Notes under the pieces: generated by a model | Told to the model about the DNA's origin: nothing | What the model saw: only the letters and a program-made list of their open reading frames with translations | Databases searched by the model: none | Part shown: in pieces, positions 1-9,960 of the stretch | Layout of the letters: every line of letters begins with the position of its first letter | Position numbering within the stretch: the stretch's first letter is position 1 | From: Podaxis mareebaensis | Taxonomy: Eukaryota; Basidiomycota; Agaricomycetes; Agaricales; Agaricaceae | Direction of reading: 5' to 3' | DNA: 36,938 bases | Assembly: GCA_018524725.1 (NCBI GenBank) | Contig: JAEUWP010000251.1 | Location: forward strand, 1-36,938 | Translations under genes and position numbers: made by a program

Positions 1-471
1 GCAAGAAGGATCATGGTAAGTAGGTGGCGAGGCAAGTGTCCAATTAAGCACACTCAGAGGTCGAACTTCTATTAGTCAAGAATATGACCAATAGAGAGTT
101 TACTACCACACTGATTGTGAACTAACATCAATCCAGAGATAGAGCAAAAGTGATATTCTGAATTTGAGAATATAGGAAGCTTGCGCTTCCAGTACATGAG
201 CAGCTATTTAAGCTTTACTTCTAAGGTCTGAATCTGGTAACTATGACGAAGTAAAGCTGCGAGTCCGAGAGTCAATAGAGGCATAACTACAGAGTGGAGC
301 AAGATGAGAATAGACTAAGACAAGAATAGAGGCAAGATGGAAGGGACGAGACTAGAAAGGAAACTACTAACTAAGGAAATGGTTCAAGTCCAAGTTCATC
401 TGGGATACAGGGATACTAGATGAAGAGTCTGTAATAGAAAGGATAGAAGGAGACTGTTAATTGGTTTTATA
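1..471. other. Gene-free, purine-rich repeat-like flank
   Basis: No convincing coding region on either strand. The stretch is AT- and purine-rich, with long GA-biased runs around 240-460. It looks like old repeat DNA next to the degraded ORF that follows. I could not define repeat ends here. Confidence 0.4.
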
Positions 472-1292
472 TTACAAGTCCATGTCAGGGTGAAGGTGTC
501 CACTGGAGGAGTCAGAGGAATAGGAGTTGGGAGATGAAGTAGAACTGGGAATGGGGAAGTTGCCTACTGAAGGCAGTGAGTCAGGGGAATCTTCATGGAG
601 GAAGATCAGGCTGCGGTGCAGGGAGGATGATGATGATGATGATACATCAGCAGTGACATATGGTGGCAGATATGGAGGAGGATCACTGATGGGTTCTTCA
701 GGATTTGACTCATCGATACCTGGGATATTGGAGTTGACGCTGCAGAGGGGTGGAAGCTGGGTACAACAGGGAGGGATGGCCAGAGGATCATTGGAGTTAG
801 GGTCAATGCAATAGACTTCTACTTCATGGAAATAGAAGCTATGTGCTACTTTGTACTTGATGATGTGAGGGACAACTTTGGGCGGGTACATCATGTAGGG
901 ATGGAGAAATACAATGGGCTCTCCAGTGTAAGGGATCATCTTCCAACCATGGGCCCAGGCAGAGTCGAAGTTGTTATAGATCGTCTGGACATATAACCCA
1001 TCGGGGTTGAAAACGTGGGTGAAGGGGCATTCTCCCAAGCGATGCATAGTATCTCCATCATCATGCAGTCAGTCTTGTAGAAGAGTGGTCCAGGTGTTGG
1101 CCAGTCTTCAGAGAATAGGGAAGCGTGGCCAGGAAGGTAACGATTGGCAAAAGCTTCATTGTGGTAACAGGTCAAGTCTTCAGCTGGTATACCTGTATCT
1201 TGAGTGGTAGAATGGGAGGCATTGGGGAGTCCAAGGTCGTGGACTAATGCATGATAAATGATATTATGGTGAGAGGTACCAGGCTGGTTCAT
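472..1292 (-). pseudogene. Unrecognised ORF pair in two frames (degraded or spliced hypothetical gene)
   Basis: Two overlapping minus-strand ORFs lie in different frames. The upstream one (ATG at 1292) reads ALVHDLGLPNASHSTTQDTG and onward to about residue 90. The downstream one (from 1047 to 472) reads FNPDGLYVQTIYNNFDSAW and then becomes Pro/Ser-rich. They overlap near 1030-1070, where a one- or two-base slip or a missed intron would join them. The tail contains a Ser run encoded by a (GAT)n microsatellite. I do not recognise the family. The repeat-rich setting and frame change suggest a decayed, possibly mobile-element-derived gene, but a real spliced gene is not excluded. Confidence 0.3.
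626..643. repeat. (GAT)6 microsatellite
   Basis: Six perfect GAT units. On the minus strand they fall within the Ser run of the degraded ORF, so length changes would stay in frame. Confidence 0.8.
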
Positions 1293-1544
1293 AACACTCA
1301 CGCTGTATTTGTCTTTAATAAGAATCTTATTGTTCTTATTAGGTGAAACTGGATGATACTGTGGCCTTATAGGACCCCTATCAGCAAATACCAGGGTCTT
1401 ATTAGAGTGTATGTGCTACACATTTTCAGCAAGATTTCAGTAAGCGAAATTAGACTCTTTTTCAGCAAGACTCACTCCACCCAGCCCCACCAGACCTTTA
1501 GTGTGCTGTCATGTGCACCTGTGGAGCTGTTAGCATATTCCTTG

Positions 1545-1657
1545 TATTATATCATTATTATTATATAATATGGTGAGTGCAACAGACAGGAATTGAACTC
1601 TTGACCTTTTGTCATCACACCCATCATGACCAGCTTAACTGCTACACCAAAATGCCA
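1545..1657 (-). repeat. tRNA-derived SINE-like element
   Basis: Read on the minus strand, the stretch starts GGCATTTTGGTGTAGCAG, which contains a Pol III box A (TGGTGTAGCAG). About 45 nt later comes GAGTTCAATTCC, matching the box B pattern GTTCRANNC. The tRNA-like part ends in CACCA near 1572. An AT-rich tail made of ATT/ATA units follows directly (about 1545-1571). The two acceptor arms do not pair well, so this is not a functional tRNA gene. A tRNA head plus a simple-repeat tail is the usual plan of a short SINE. I found no clear target-site duplication. Confidence 0.5.
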
Positions 1658-2027
1658 TTCTGAAATTGCAATAGAATTATATTACACTTGAGTGGCAAGG
1701 ACTCTGTGCATCACATAAGCAGTCATCACATGTTGCCATGGCTGTCATCAGCCCTGTTGCCATCATGTATGAGTGAGGGAAGCAAAGGGCCAAAGCCCAA
1801 GCTCCCCAGCGTCCACCAGAGCTGTCATTCCCAGGCCAACCACCCTGTATAATGTTCTTGATCAGGCTAGTACTTTTTATGTAAACCCTTTTGCAGATAG
1901 ATTCCACTACTCTACAATATATTAATATGGCTTCACACTGTGGGCCAAGCTGCACTAATTGGCCAGCAAAATAATTCTGAATTTATTGTGCTGAGTAAGG
2001 ACCAATAAGGTTACATTGATTTTATTC

Positions 2028-2908
2028 TCAGGAGTTGGCCTGAATAAAAGCATATAAGATCGGTGGGTCACTTACTAGTGCCTTATTGACCTTATTTAGA
2101 TGAATAAGGAAATGATGTTTTTCCTGATGCTCCTGGATGATGCACCTAAGGATCGGGCTGGTGGGGTTGTCTTTGCAGCGACCATCTCGTTCCCACCAAG
2201 TAATCCAAGGGAGAAGGCTACTGAGATGGTAGTAAGCAGTGGGTCCAGCAAAAATGAAGTCCGTTCTTGTTCCAGCCCAAGACTTGGAGGCGATACCATC
2301 AGAGATTTTCATCCAAGTCGTTATCGTGGTTGGTGGCCTTGTTGTGGTTCAATCCCCAAGCCCAAAGAGATGCTACAGGGACTGTCGCTGCACCTGAAGA
2401 AACCATAATCGCTGGTGCAGCCCAAGTGCCCTCGATATACCTCTTCGTGAGGTTTCCAATATCACACGAAGCGGTGCGTGAAGCTGAAAAAGATCTATGG
2501 GATAGCTTGGGATGTCGGGAGAAAAATGTCCTCCCCCGACCGCCATGGCTCTCTGGTTCCAAGTTCTAGGCAGTTGTAGAATTGTAAGTTAGACCCTCAT
2601 CTTTTCCAGAAAAATAGTTCATATTTTGGCAACACGATCCTTCCTGTCCCAAAGATTATACATAGTATGTAGCGCACCACTCACGGCTTGGTTAGACCAG
2701 AACAACTGATCAAGTCCTTCGTTATCTTACCTAGGCCTTTCATGCTCCTGTGTAGAGCATCAGCACGAGACACATTGCACGTTACATATCCGAAGGGTCT
2801 TTGATGTTCAACTTCTCCGAGTGGATTAATTTCCGGTGCCATACTAGGATTCTCAACCGTTACGGAGAACTCACTGAGGATAAGAACAGGTCCATATTGT
2901 GCTACCAA
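2028..2908 (-). other. Possible spliced hypothetical gene or relic
   Basis: Three minus-strand ORF blocks lie in a row: 2908-2681 (starting MVAQYGPVLILSEFSVTVE), 2562-2299 and 2312-2028. The first ends at a plausible donor (GTGAGT). I could not build a continuous multi-exon model and recognise no domain. It may be a decayed gene. It is recorded because the first block has protein-like composition and lies divergently upstream of the E2 gene. Confidence 0.2.
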
Positions 2909-2946
2909 TGGATGTTCCCTTAATGCCTACAGAGGCCCAGATAGAA

Positions 2947-2953
2947 TATAAAA
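2947..2953 (+). promoter_or_regulatory. TATA box for the E2 gene
   Basis: TATAAAA lies about 155 bp upstream of the chosen E2 start (3102) and about 110 bp upstream of the alternative in-frame ATG at 3057. Confidence 0.4.
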
Positions 2954-3101
2954 TCCCTTGCGATCCTAGAAAGGTCTGGGAATTCGAGTTCCGAGTGGGT
3001 GAGTTAGCCCTAACCCTAGCCTAGGGTCGGTTCCATGGTCCGTAGACCCAAGATATATGAAGTTTGCTCAGGCAAAATTGGACTCCCACCTTCCTCTCGC
3101 C

Positions 3102-4882
3102 ATGATATACCCCTTCCGTCGCCTCGTGGGCAGATCCAGCAACGTCTATAGGTTCTACTCTCGTCGGGGATTCCATTCTTCTTGGCCAATTTACGCGAAG
3201 ACGCTCCAGAAGTTCAAGCTTGCGGACATTGGAGAGGGTATAACAGAATGTGAGATCATTAAGTGGTATGTTGAAATTTGAGGGCGAGGTAGGGCTTAGA
3301 ATATACTGACAATGTGGTAGGTCTGTGAAGCCTTCTTCGACTGTCGCGGCGTTTGACCCCTTGTGTGAGGTCCAGTCGGATAAGGCGAGCGTGGAGATCA
3401 CATCCCCTTTCGACGGTGTCCTGAAGGAGATTCTCGTCAAAGAGGGTGACGTAGCAAAGGTCGGAGAGGGCCTCTGCTTGATAGAAGTAGACGAGGAGGC
3501 CGTGGAGGACCTGAGCAACATCGAACCCGTCGGCGATAAGGCTCAAGAGTCTCAGCCCCAAACACAATCCATGCCGCCGCCACCTTCGGCCCCCGAACAA
3601 CCGACTCCTTCAAAACCTGAGCACCAGCCTCAAAGGCGACTGCACCCCCTTGACCCGAACAATGTTGATCTGCCTCGAAGTTCACTTCCCGCCTTCAAAC
3701 CGTCACAACAGCACTTACGCGGGGCACATGACGTCCTTGCAATGCCGTCGGTACGGCATTATGCTCGTTCCAAGGACGTTGATCTTTCCCTACTGGCACC
3801 TGGCTCTGGTCGTGACGGCCGCATCGAGAAAGCAGACGTCGATGCGTACTTGGCTCGGTCCGGACCTTACGCAGCTACAGAGGCGCCGAGTCCAACGTCA
3901 TCTGCTCAACAACAAGATGTTGTCGTTGAGTTGAACCGCACTAGATATAGCATGTGGAAGGCGATGGAGAAGGTGAGCAAATGTTCACAATCTGACGTTC
4001 GAAAATGGCTTTGACGATGATGTGATCCGTAGAGCCTCGAGATACCCCATTTTGGCTATTCAACTACACTAGATGTTACCAACCTTCATAAGGTGTTATC
4101 GTCCCTCAATGCGAGTATACCACCTCGTTATCTGCCATCCTCGTCCGCCAAGCCCGAGTATATTGCCATCAATCCCTCAGCCTTGTATCCCGCCCCCAAC
4201 CAGGACACCGTACCCGAATCTCAACAGTTCAACAAACTCACGTTCCTGCCGCTTCTTCTGAAATCACTCTCGCTTGCCATGATGGAGTGGCCGTTATTCC
4301 GGAGTAGCATCACACCTGACCTTCGAGAGAAGGCGAAACCGACGCTCACAATACGCCCGGGTGCTGACATTGCTTTGGCGTTGAGCACCCCGACAGGCCT
4401 CTATACACCAACCCTTGTCGGTACTAACTCGCACTCGGTCTTTGACATCCAAGCCAAACTCAAGCATCTCCAGCACCTCGGTTTGTCTATTTCCTCTTTC
4501 CACCAGCTGCCGGCTAACAATTCGCTCCACTTTTATAGGTCGCCAAACTCCTTGCGGTCTAACACCCAAGGAGATGCCCAAACGCGGCGGCACCATCACT
4601 GTCAGCAATGTTGGCAGCATTGGCAAGGGCGTCTTCGCAAGCCCAGTCCTCGTTCCCGGTGGTGGTGTAGCCATCTGTGCAATTGGCCGAGCAGAGTGGG
4701 TAATGGATGTCAACGGGGAATATTGGGATGAGGCCTTACAAAGAGGGGTGAGGAGGCTGAAACTGCCTATCAGTTGGAGCGCAGATCACCGGGTTGTTGA
4801 AGGTGCTGAGTTGGCTGCGTTTGTGGAGTGCTGGAGGGCTTACGTCGAGGACCCAACCCGGATGATTGGAGTTTTGGTGTAA
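3102..4882 (+). CDS. Branched-chain 2-oxoacid dehydrogenase E2 (dihydrolipoamide acyltransferase)
   Basis: This is the core of the mitochondrial complex that oxidises the 2-oxoacids of Leu, Ile and Val. The lipoyl arm carries the acyl group and the C-terminal domain passes it to CoA. Exons: 3102-3265, 3321-3972, 4033-4480 and 4539-4882; all phases agree and give 535 aa. The arginine-rich N-terminus ([11 protein letters not shown]) looks like a mitochondrial presequence. The lipoyl domain covers about 37-112, with lipoyl-lysine K76 in [12 protein letters not shown]. The E3-binding domain is about 195-232 and is preceded by a Pro/Gln linker. The catalytic domain is about 260-535. CEVQSDKAS and SWSADHRV favour the branched-chain type over pyruvate E2. 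His505 is present, but the usual HRVVDG motif reads HRVVEG (Glu509). An in-frame upstream ATG at 3057 is an alternative start. Confidence 0.93.
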
Positions 4883-5147
4883 ATTAGAAGCTATAATCAA
4901 GTTTTGCATCGTTCCCGTACACCGAGGAGTATATGACACCTGTAGTAGCAGGTATGCGTGCCGGAGCACCGTCACCCGTGAATAGCATTGAATTATCATA
5001 AATGTCGATGAATATGAAGCTCTGAATCAGGGAGGATCGATGGCGTGAGAATAATGTATGTAAGCGAAGCATGTTCACTTAAGTCTCAGCTTGGTTGATT
5101 CTTAAGTCGGCAATCACTAGTCACTCATCGCCCTCTCCTGTCGCAAG

Positions 5148-6311
5148 ATGGCAGACGTGCCCACAGAACTTCTTGTAGAGACATTTGATATCGTTCACCA
5201 GGCCAAACTATACTCGGATACAAGAAGTTCTATTCGCATCCCCTTGGCATTGTCTCACGTCTGCCGACATTGGCGCGAAGTCATACTGGATCTCCCTCAT
5301 CATTGGACCCATGTACATCTATCTCACACCCACCATCCTTTTATATCCAGGGAAATTTTCCGACGGTCCAAGTCCTCTCCCTTGTTTGTATCTCTTGGGC
5401 TCGCAAACTCCACACGATCGCTTCAATCTCCTCTAGACTCGAAGGAGTTCTTATCTGTAATATCGGATCCTTCTGTTACCAGCCGCCTGCGAGACTTGCG
5501 AATTACAGGTCACAACTTGACTATTTCTCGTGTTGCCAGGAATTTCGGAGATTTTCCTGCCTTGCAAAACCTTGTTATACGGCAGGTTCGTCCGAGCAGG
5601 GATCATCATTATGTTGGACCGTTCACCTTCAACCCGAAGGTGTTTAAAACCCTTACCCTCGAAGGCATAGGAATCCATTGCTCTCAGTCCCCCGATCTTT
5701 CGGGCCTGCGATCACTCACGCTAGTGAGAGCTGCGGAGAGCATCCTCAATCAAACCACTCTTCTGGATTACAATCATCCAGCTACCCCATATGCCCCCTG
5801 CATGACCCAACTCTCGGAACTTAGATTGATCGGTACTCTTCCACCGGTCTCTAACCCGCGAGCTGGGACGGAACTCTATTCGCCATCCTTCGATCGAAAA
5901 ACACTCACGTATTTGTACCTCTCGGACTACGAATCAGAGTTCCCCAGTCGTGTGGTCCGATCATCGCTGAACCCAGTGAGCCTGGAAGAGCTTGAGCTCG
6001 AGAGCATCCGAGGACTTGCCTTAGGCAGTTTGATTGGTTTGATCAATGAGGTCGCTGGGGCGCCCCTACCCTTTTCCCGGGTACATACTCTCACAGTTCG
6101 AAACACGCCAGACTTTTCTCATTCCATGGCGACGTATTTATTGCGCGCCTTTCCTCAGTTACGGATCTTGAGACTTCAAGATCTTGACATGGAGAACTTC
6201 GCTGCCGCTTTAAGAGACCCATGGATATGCCCATCGGTTTCTTCTCTTCTCGTGGATGGGATCGAAATACCTCGCCCTGCCGCCATAAATATGATAGCAC
6301 CACCCACTTGA
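5148..6311 (+). CDS. F-box-like domain protein
   Basis: Single-exon gene of 387 aa. The N-terminus (PTELLVETFDIVHQA, then LALSHVCRHWREVILDLP and HHWTHVHL) is the F-box-like signature common in Agaricomycetes, which normally binds Skp1 in SCF ubiquitin ligases. The rest is rich in Leu-spaced blocks such as LSELRLIG, LTYLYLSD and LEELELESI, suggesting degenerate leucine-rich repeats as the substrate-binding part. The ATG at 5148 directly precedes the F-box. These genes are numerous and fast-evolving in this class, so no substrate can be inferred. Confidence 0.85.
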   Translation: MADVPTELLVETFDIVHQAKLYSDTRSSIRIPLALSHVCRHWREVILDLPHHWTHVHLSHTHHPFISREIFRRSKSSPLFVSLGLANSTRSLQSPLDSKEFLSVISDPSVTSRLRDLRITGHNLTISRVARNFGDFPALQNLVIRQVRPSRDHHYVGPFTFNPKVFKTLTLEGIGIHCSQSPDLSGLRSLTLVRAAESILNQTTLLDYNHPATPYAPCMTQLSELRLIGTLPPVSNPRAGTELYSPSFDRKTLTYLYLSDYESEFPSRVVRSSLNPVSLEELELESIRGLALGSLIGLINEVAGAPLPFSRVHTLTVRNTPDFSHSMATYLLRAFPQLRILRLQDLDMENFAAALRDPWICPSVSSLLVDGIEIPRPAAINMIAPPT

Positions 6312-6525
6312 TCTTTGATGATATTGTCTTCCCTGCTTCGGCATCGTCTGGACTATTTTTTGTTTATATCTATTAATGTCATTCGCTTCCTTTGGTCGTT
6401 TGTTGTGTCGCACATTGGTTGTTTCTGTTTATTCTTTCACTAAATATACCGTTATTACTTCTTCTGACGTGGTACTTATAGTGCATCTTTCTGATATCCG
6501 CCTCATCCCGTGAGAGTCTGTAGGA

Positions 6526-7498
6526 ATGGCTGACAACTCATTGAAGGAGAGGTACTACACCAATGATTCAGCCTACATACTTCCTGCGGATGATGAAGAA
6601 CGAAAGAGGTCAGTTTTCTCAACCATCACGAACATAATTCACTAATGATCATCGTAGGCTCCTGAAGCAACATGAGAACCTCACACGCATCTTCGACAAT
6701 CGTCTAATATTGGCGCCCGTCCAGTTTGCCAATGGAGATGAGGTCCTGGAAATCGGCGTAGCCGCAGGTACGTCTCAGCTTCTCCAACACAATAGACAAC
6801 CGCGAACAACCAACCTAGGTGCTTGGCTGTATGACGCCGCCCGAGAAATTGACTCCCGCGCCAAGGTCAAATATCACGCTATCGACATCGAGGCTCGACT
6901 CTTTCCTCCTAACCCACCCGCCAACATGACCTTTTCTGTTGCCTCTGTACTCGAACTACCTGAGACGTGGACAGGAAAGTTTTCCTACGTCCACCAGAGG
7001 TTGCTAATGGCAGCATTGACCGAGTCTCAATGGCCTGTAGCAATCCAGGAGATATATCGAGTGCTAAAACCCGGTGGATGGGTGGAACTGGGCGAAGGCG
7101 AGGCGTATATGGGACATCCAGATGGACGTGGGCGCCATCGAGTTCTTGACGCGGTACATCAAATTTACCTTTCCAAGGGTTTGGTGGCCAACATCGGTTC
7201 GGAGCTTCCAAATATGCTGAAGAAGGCGGGGTTCGTAGACATTGTCCACGTCCCCAGGAAGATTCCGTTGGGAAAGTGGGGTGGAGAGTTGGGCGAGGAC
7301 GGGTTGCAGAGCATGGGCGGTTTCTTCCGCGCGATTAAGAAACCCTTGTTACTGAAAGGGGGGCTCGGGATTGTGAAGACGGGGGAGGAGTACGATGCAT
7401 TGGTGGACGATCTTGAGAGGGAGTGGAATGAGGTGCCGGGATATAGCTGGGCACATTATATTACTTATGCAAGGAAGCCTGACAACACCCGCAATTGA
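6526..7498 (+). CDS. LaeA-like class I SAM-dependent methyltransferase
   Basis: Exons 6526-6608, 6658-6767 and 6819-7498 give 290 aa. The N-terminus (YILPADDEERKRLLKQHENL) is typical of the fungal TAM/LaeA-like group. SAM motif I reads VLEIGVAAG (about 57-65), a loose version of the usual GxGxG. It is followed by YHAIDIEA with its acidic residue, and by the post-motif KPGGWVELGEGE. Intron 2 is 51 nt with no in-frame stop, so a retained form would add 17 residues inside motif I; the spliced form fits the family better. It points toward the peptide-precursor gene, and 211 bp separate the two stop codons. It could methylate a small molecule or peptide of that cluster, or be an unrelated LaeA-like enzyme. 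No substrate can be read from the sequence. Confidence 0.85.
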
Positions 7499-7709
7499 AG
7501 TAGCTAGTGGGTATAAATAACAAACAAGAAGTTGTCCATAACAAAGAATCTTGTCAAGTCGCGGTCTATGGTAGTCACTATTGTCCACCTTGCAACGCGT
7601 ATATTACCTGTTCACGACCTCTATCATCCATCCTAACGTCCCAGATCGGTGCTTCGAATGAGTGGATGCCACAAACAAGGTGTAGACATCTTTCCACAGC
7701 TGAAATTAT

Positions 7710-7962
7710 CTATTCGTCGTCATAATTTCTGAAAGGCCAGCCCCAGTGCGGCCGTGTGTGAGTGGGAGCCGGTGTTGGCGTAGTATTAGCGGGAGGCGTA
7801 TCCTCATCTGAGGAGTCCCAATCAATACTTGCATGAAGCAATTCAGGTACGCGGCTCAGACTTACCCCGTCTGATGTGGGGAGGTATTGGTGTGGGCGAA
7901 GAGAAAGCAGCATGCGCCAAAGCAAGGATGATGATGCAAAGCGACCAAGCGTTGGATTTCAT
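7710..7962 (-). CDS. Candidate secreted RiPP precursor peptide (64 aa)
   Basis: Two exons, 7962-7866 and 7807-7710, are separated by a 58-nt intron (GTAAGT donor, CAG acceptor). The product is 64 aa. Residues 1-22 form a strong signal peptide (MKSNAWSLCIIILALAHAAF). A short Pro-rich stretch ends in Arg31-Arg32, a Kex2-type dibasic site. Residues 33-50 are an acidic then Pro/Thr-rich spacer. The C-terminus reads HTRPHWGWPFRNYDDE, with two Trp, one Phe and one Tyr. The intron falls exactly after the Arg-Arg codons. The gene lies 374 bp downstream of a UstYa-family gene on the same strand, and UstYa proteins cyclise Tyr/Phe-containing cores cut from secreted precursors. There is one core only, unlike the repeated cores of ustiloxin-type precursors. 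The precursor role is inferred. An ordinary small secreted protein is the alternative. Confidence 0.6.
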
Positions 7963-8049
7963 GTTTGGGGATTAAAATTGGCCAGGTATTGGAAGGAATT
8001 TGCAAAGGAGAGTCCTGATTTATTCTGTGTACCGTAGTTTCAGACCTTT

Positions 8050-8056
8050 CTTTATA
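8050..8056 (-). promoter_or_regulatory. TATA box of the precursor gene
   Basis: TATAAAG on the minus strand lies about 90 bp upstream of the ATG at 7962, a normal fungal spacing. It supports an independent promoter in the gap between UstYa-1 and the precursor. The rest of 7963-8335 holds no other gene that I can see. Confidence 0.5.
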
Positions 8057-8335
8057 ATGCAAGTTGGTGCTCTCTTTCGGAGACGAGAGCCCGATATTTC
8101 TGAAACTTCATAATGACCGAGGGTGAGGGGAGGCGGTGTACATATCATGTAACTAGTGGACTTCGCGCAGCCAGCCTCATTCAAATGTCGTTCTCGTCCA
8201 AGGTACTGTGTACATTCCCACCGCTCAGCGCTCGACTATCTGTAACACGATCTCTGGAATTTCGTAATTAGAACCATCAGTAAGCTCCCCCGGCCACAAT
8301 ACGAGATGGTCTGAAACAAATAACAGTCGCCTTGG

Positions 8336-9269
8336 TCAACGTAATGGTGTCCCTACGAACTGACGATCGAAATGATTATCCGATGCCCATTGCCTTATTC
8401 TATCGAAGTCCCGGCATGTATGTATGCTGTCCGCGCTCGCAATTAAGGCGTCTAGCTCCTGGTCCCACTCCCAAGAAACAACACTAACGTCAGACATGCA
8501 CATAATGGATTGTCTGACAGAGTTAATGCAATGTACAACATGGCTCATGTCAATGGAGTGACGATAGTGGTCTGGATAAAGGGCCTGTCGAATAGTGTCC
8601 TAACAAATATGTAAGGAAAACTCATCAATGAAAAAGAGAGAAAGATATACCAAACAATGAAGTTGGTGGAAAACATCTAACATCCGTATCCGGTTCCCCT
8701 TTTGCTTGACGAACTCCAAACTTTCGCTGAAGGACGGTATTTGCTCTCTTCCTGGTAATGTAGAGTTCGAGACTGGAAAAGTAACGGAGGATTAGCCCGG
8801 TCCTGCGGCTAGTGGGCAGTTGGAATTACATTCGTAGAGCGTTCTCCAAGCTGTGTCCACTGCCATCGACGGTTCTTGTTCATAGATAGATGCCTCATCG
8901 ATGAGATCACGGTCGAAAACCATGGTTTTGTAGGCCAGCGCGTCTTGCGCGGGATCTATGAATCGCAGAGATTTAACCTGGTGACTGCGCTCTGAGCATT
9001 GAGCTCTTACTGTCCGTCAGTTGTGGATAAAGGGAGCAACCGTGTTTATGGCATTTTGTCCATGATGCCAATATACATAGGTTTCCAGCGACAGATAGTA
9101 CGAATATCAACGTAGAAAACCAACTCCAGTGTTTTCGGTGGTGTGAGGTACCCCATCTGAAGTTGGCATCTTCCGCGTCGCTCGGTTGCAGGGGTTGATA
9201 TTGGTAGAACGAAGGTGGCATGAGCTCAGAGGTTGGTTTAGGAGGTAAAGCAGTCTCTGATTCTGCCAT
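8336..9269 (-). CDS. UstYa-family (DUF3328) protein, copy 1
   Basis: Exons 9269-9011, 8955-8830, 8772-8651 and 8599-8336 give 256 aa with consistent phases (1, 1, 0). The order is a short cytosolic N-terminus, one membrane segment (about 51-70, FSTLIFVLSVAGNLCILASW), then a lumenal domain. Both HXXHC motifs that define the family are intact: HQLHC at 164-168 and HVVHC at 189-193, followed by HTCRDF at 229-234. The family pattern PAQDALAYKTMVF and DTAWRTLYE also fits. Characterised members catalyse oxidative cyclisation or related oxidation of peptides. The gene is divergent from the seven-helix gene at 9961 and sits just upstream of the candidate precursor. Confidence 0.9.
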
Positions 9270-9960
9270 GAGGCTGTTTGTAGAACTTCAGACGGATCAT
9301 CGATCAAGGGACGTTCACCTATGAAATGCTTGCAATTGACGCCAGGGAGCCGTAGTTGCCGTCATACACAGCCATATTTTATTGTACCTTGACTCCCCAA
9401 TCCTCGAGGCTCCAGGGGCCTCGCGACGCCGGTCTTCTAACCAGAAAATGTATCCATTAATAGCTGTCCTAGTCTTCGACATGACAGATTGAATATCATG
9501 GTGGCTCTCCTGGATTGTGTTTCACCCTCCGAAGAGGAGTAGACTCTATTAAACCACCGGGGATCAATGGCCTTGCTAGATTTCAAGCATTCCGGGTCGT
9601 CTGCAGGGGACCTCATGCATCAGAAATCGCAGACGAGAAGGGAAGCCAGCGGAAGGAAGCTTGCTTCGAATGTCAAGGTGGAACAGATAAGTTGCTTATC
9701 CAATCCGGTCGAGGAAAGGGGGCTATGTTCATGGAACGGGTATCGTTAGTTGACTCATACGCTCCCTCCTCCCGCAGCTGCAAATGAAGTGACCATGTCA
9801 TAATAGCGGAGTACCTAACAATTCTTGTCAATAGGCTTGTTTCAGGTTTCTGCATTTCCTCGCGCAGTGAAAACCCGCCACTCATTAAAGTATCGTTGCA
9901 TCTTTGTCCCCATTCCTCTCTATTCCGCCACGGCTGTAATCGGACTCAACCCAAACCCCA
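9270..9960. promoter_or_regulatory. Shared divergent intergenic region
   Basis: This 691-bp gap lies between UstYa-1 (minus) and membrane protein 1 (plus) and contains no credible coding exon. By position it should hold both promoters, so the two genes may be co-regulated. I did not recognise a specific operator. Confidence 0.4.

Noticed and set aside
1571..1657. Functional tRNA gene
   Set aside because: Acceptor and D stems do not pair well and an AT-rich tail follows, so a SINE or tRNA relic fits better.
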